DNA from: Prevotellamassilia sp.
Lineage (GTDB): Bacteria; Bacteroidota; Bacteroidia; Bacteroidales; Bacteroidaceae
Direction of reading: 5' to 3'
Length of the DNA: 6,091 nt
Assembly: GCA_018383375.1 (NCBI GenBank)
Contig: JAHAWW010000049.1
Coordinates: forward strand, 1 to 6,091
Position numbers and translations under genes: made by a program. This document shows positions 5,764 through 6,091 of this stretch, piece by piece. The notes beneath the pieces were generated by a model. That model ran no database searches and was not told where the DNA came from. It saw only the letters and a program-made list of their open reading frames with translations. The stretch's first letter is position 1; each line of letters begins with the position of its first letter.

Positions 5764-6091
5764 ATGAGAGCGCGCTCATTCAAAAACCGACTTACAGCCT
5801 CGATGTGGACGCTGCCGGTGATGGCGGTGGTCACGCCATTGGTGTGGACTTGTCGCGGCGCGCTGACGGCCGATGGCCGATGGCTCAGATTAGCAGCCGT
5901 GGCGGTGGCGGCGTGGCTGCTGGCAGAGCTCAATAGCCGTTTCGCCTTGCTCAGGGTGCGTTCGCGCATGGTGAGTGCCTCGTTTCTTGTCTTTGCTGCT
6001 GCAATGCCGTGGCTTTTTGACGAAATGGGGTTGCAGGTGGTGGCAACGGTGGCCGTGGCGGCGTCGTGGTGGCCGCTTTTCGGGGCATACG
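5764..6091 (+). CDS. Multi-pass membrane protein of unknown function (5' part)
   Basis: The frame is open from ATG 5764 to the right edge: 109 complete codons, no stop. An in-frame TAA at 5743-5745 makes 5764 the first possible ATG. The N-terminus is basic (MRARSFKNRL), then four hydrophobic segments at about residues 14-30, 41-56, 69-85 and 88-108, separated by short charged loops (RVRSR at 64-68, DE at 86-87). By the positive-inside rule the N-terminus is probably cytoplasmic. I recognise no catalytic motif or named family. From memory, Bacteroidales purD genes are often followed by a poorly characterised membrane protein and then a peptidase, which would fit, but the downstream gene is outside the window. 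Spacing of 95 bases after purD with no clear promoter allows cotranscription. A 12-codon ORF just upstream overlaps its ATG. Confidence 0.75.
   Translation, partial: MRARSFKNRLTASMWTLPVMAVVTPLVWTCRGALTADGRWLRLAAVAVAAWLLAELNSRFALLRVRSRMVSASFLVFAAAMPWLFDEMGLQVVATVAVAASWWPLFGAY

Noticed and set aside
1..6091. CRISPR array, tRNA/rRNA gene, transposase, integrase, toxin-antitoxin or defence cluster
   Set aside because: No regularly spaced repeats with unique spacers, no cloverleaf or rRNA-like sequence, and no recognisable mobile-element or defence gene; the window is two well-known gene types plus a partial membrane protein.

Overview
The window looks like a chromosomal segment from a member of the Bacteroidales, most probably Prevotella or a close relative. 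The reasons are the very close resemblance of the purD product to Bacteroides/Prevotella-type glycinamide ribonucleotide synthetase, a large secreted multi-modular GH20 enzyme ending in a 'YYDLQGRRL...KGI.I' tail typical of exported Bacteroidales proteins, Bacteroidetes-like promoter elements (TTG / TAnnTTyG) with no Shine-Dalgarno sequences, and AT-rich or repeat-filled intergenic regions. The genus is inferred from these traits, not proven.

Layout. Positions 1-232 hold no convincing gene. They contain hairpin-forming repeat DNA: an inverted repeat at 4-57, a strong palindrome plus small hairpin at 121-174, and an 8-bp tandem repeat at 184-223. On the minus strand, 233-3778 is one long gene for a secreted beta-N-acetylhexosaminidase (GH20) with the full active-site residue set and three extra lectin-like (beta-trefoil-like) modules. 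A 621-base divergent intergenic region follows (3779-4399). It holds a candidate hexosaminidase promoter, a mosaic of imperfect repeats (3907-3997), a 55-codon coding-like fragment (4015-4182), GGAAGGACA repeats with a terminator-like hairpin, a candidate purD promoter, and a structured leader with a nine-codon upstream ORF. On the plus strand, purD (4400-5668) starts with TTG. A 95-base gap carrying 9-bp repeats and a long stem-loop (5697-5742) separates it from the beginning of a multi-pass membrane protein (5764 onward), which runs off the right edge.

How the genes relate. The hexosaminidase is a surface or periplasmic glycan-degrading enzyme, probably releasing terminal GlcNAc or GalNAc from host or dietary glycans. 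purD is de novo purine housekeeping. They are divergently transcribed and have no evident functional link. The membrane protein may be cotranscribed with purD.

I found no convincing new multi-gene system. The points most worth checking are a proline replacing the near-invariant histidine of the PurD GGREHA signature, the TTG start inside a 13-base palindrome behind a structured leader, the three-module lectin decoration of the GH20 enzyme, and the unassigned coding-like fragment at 4015-4182.
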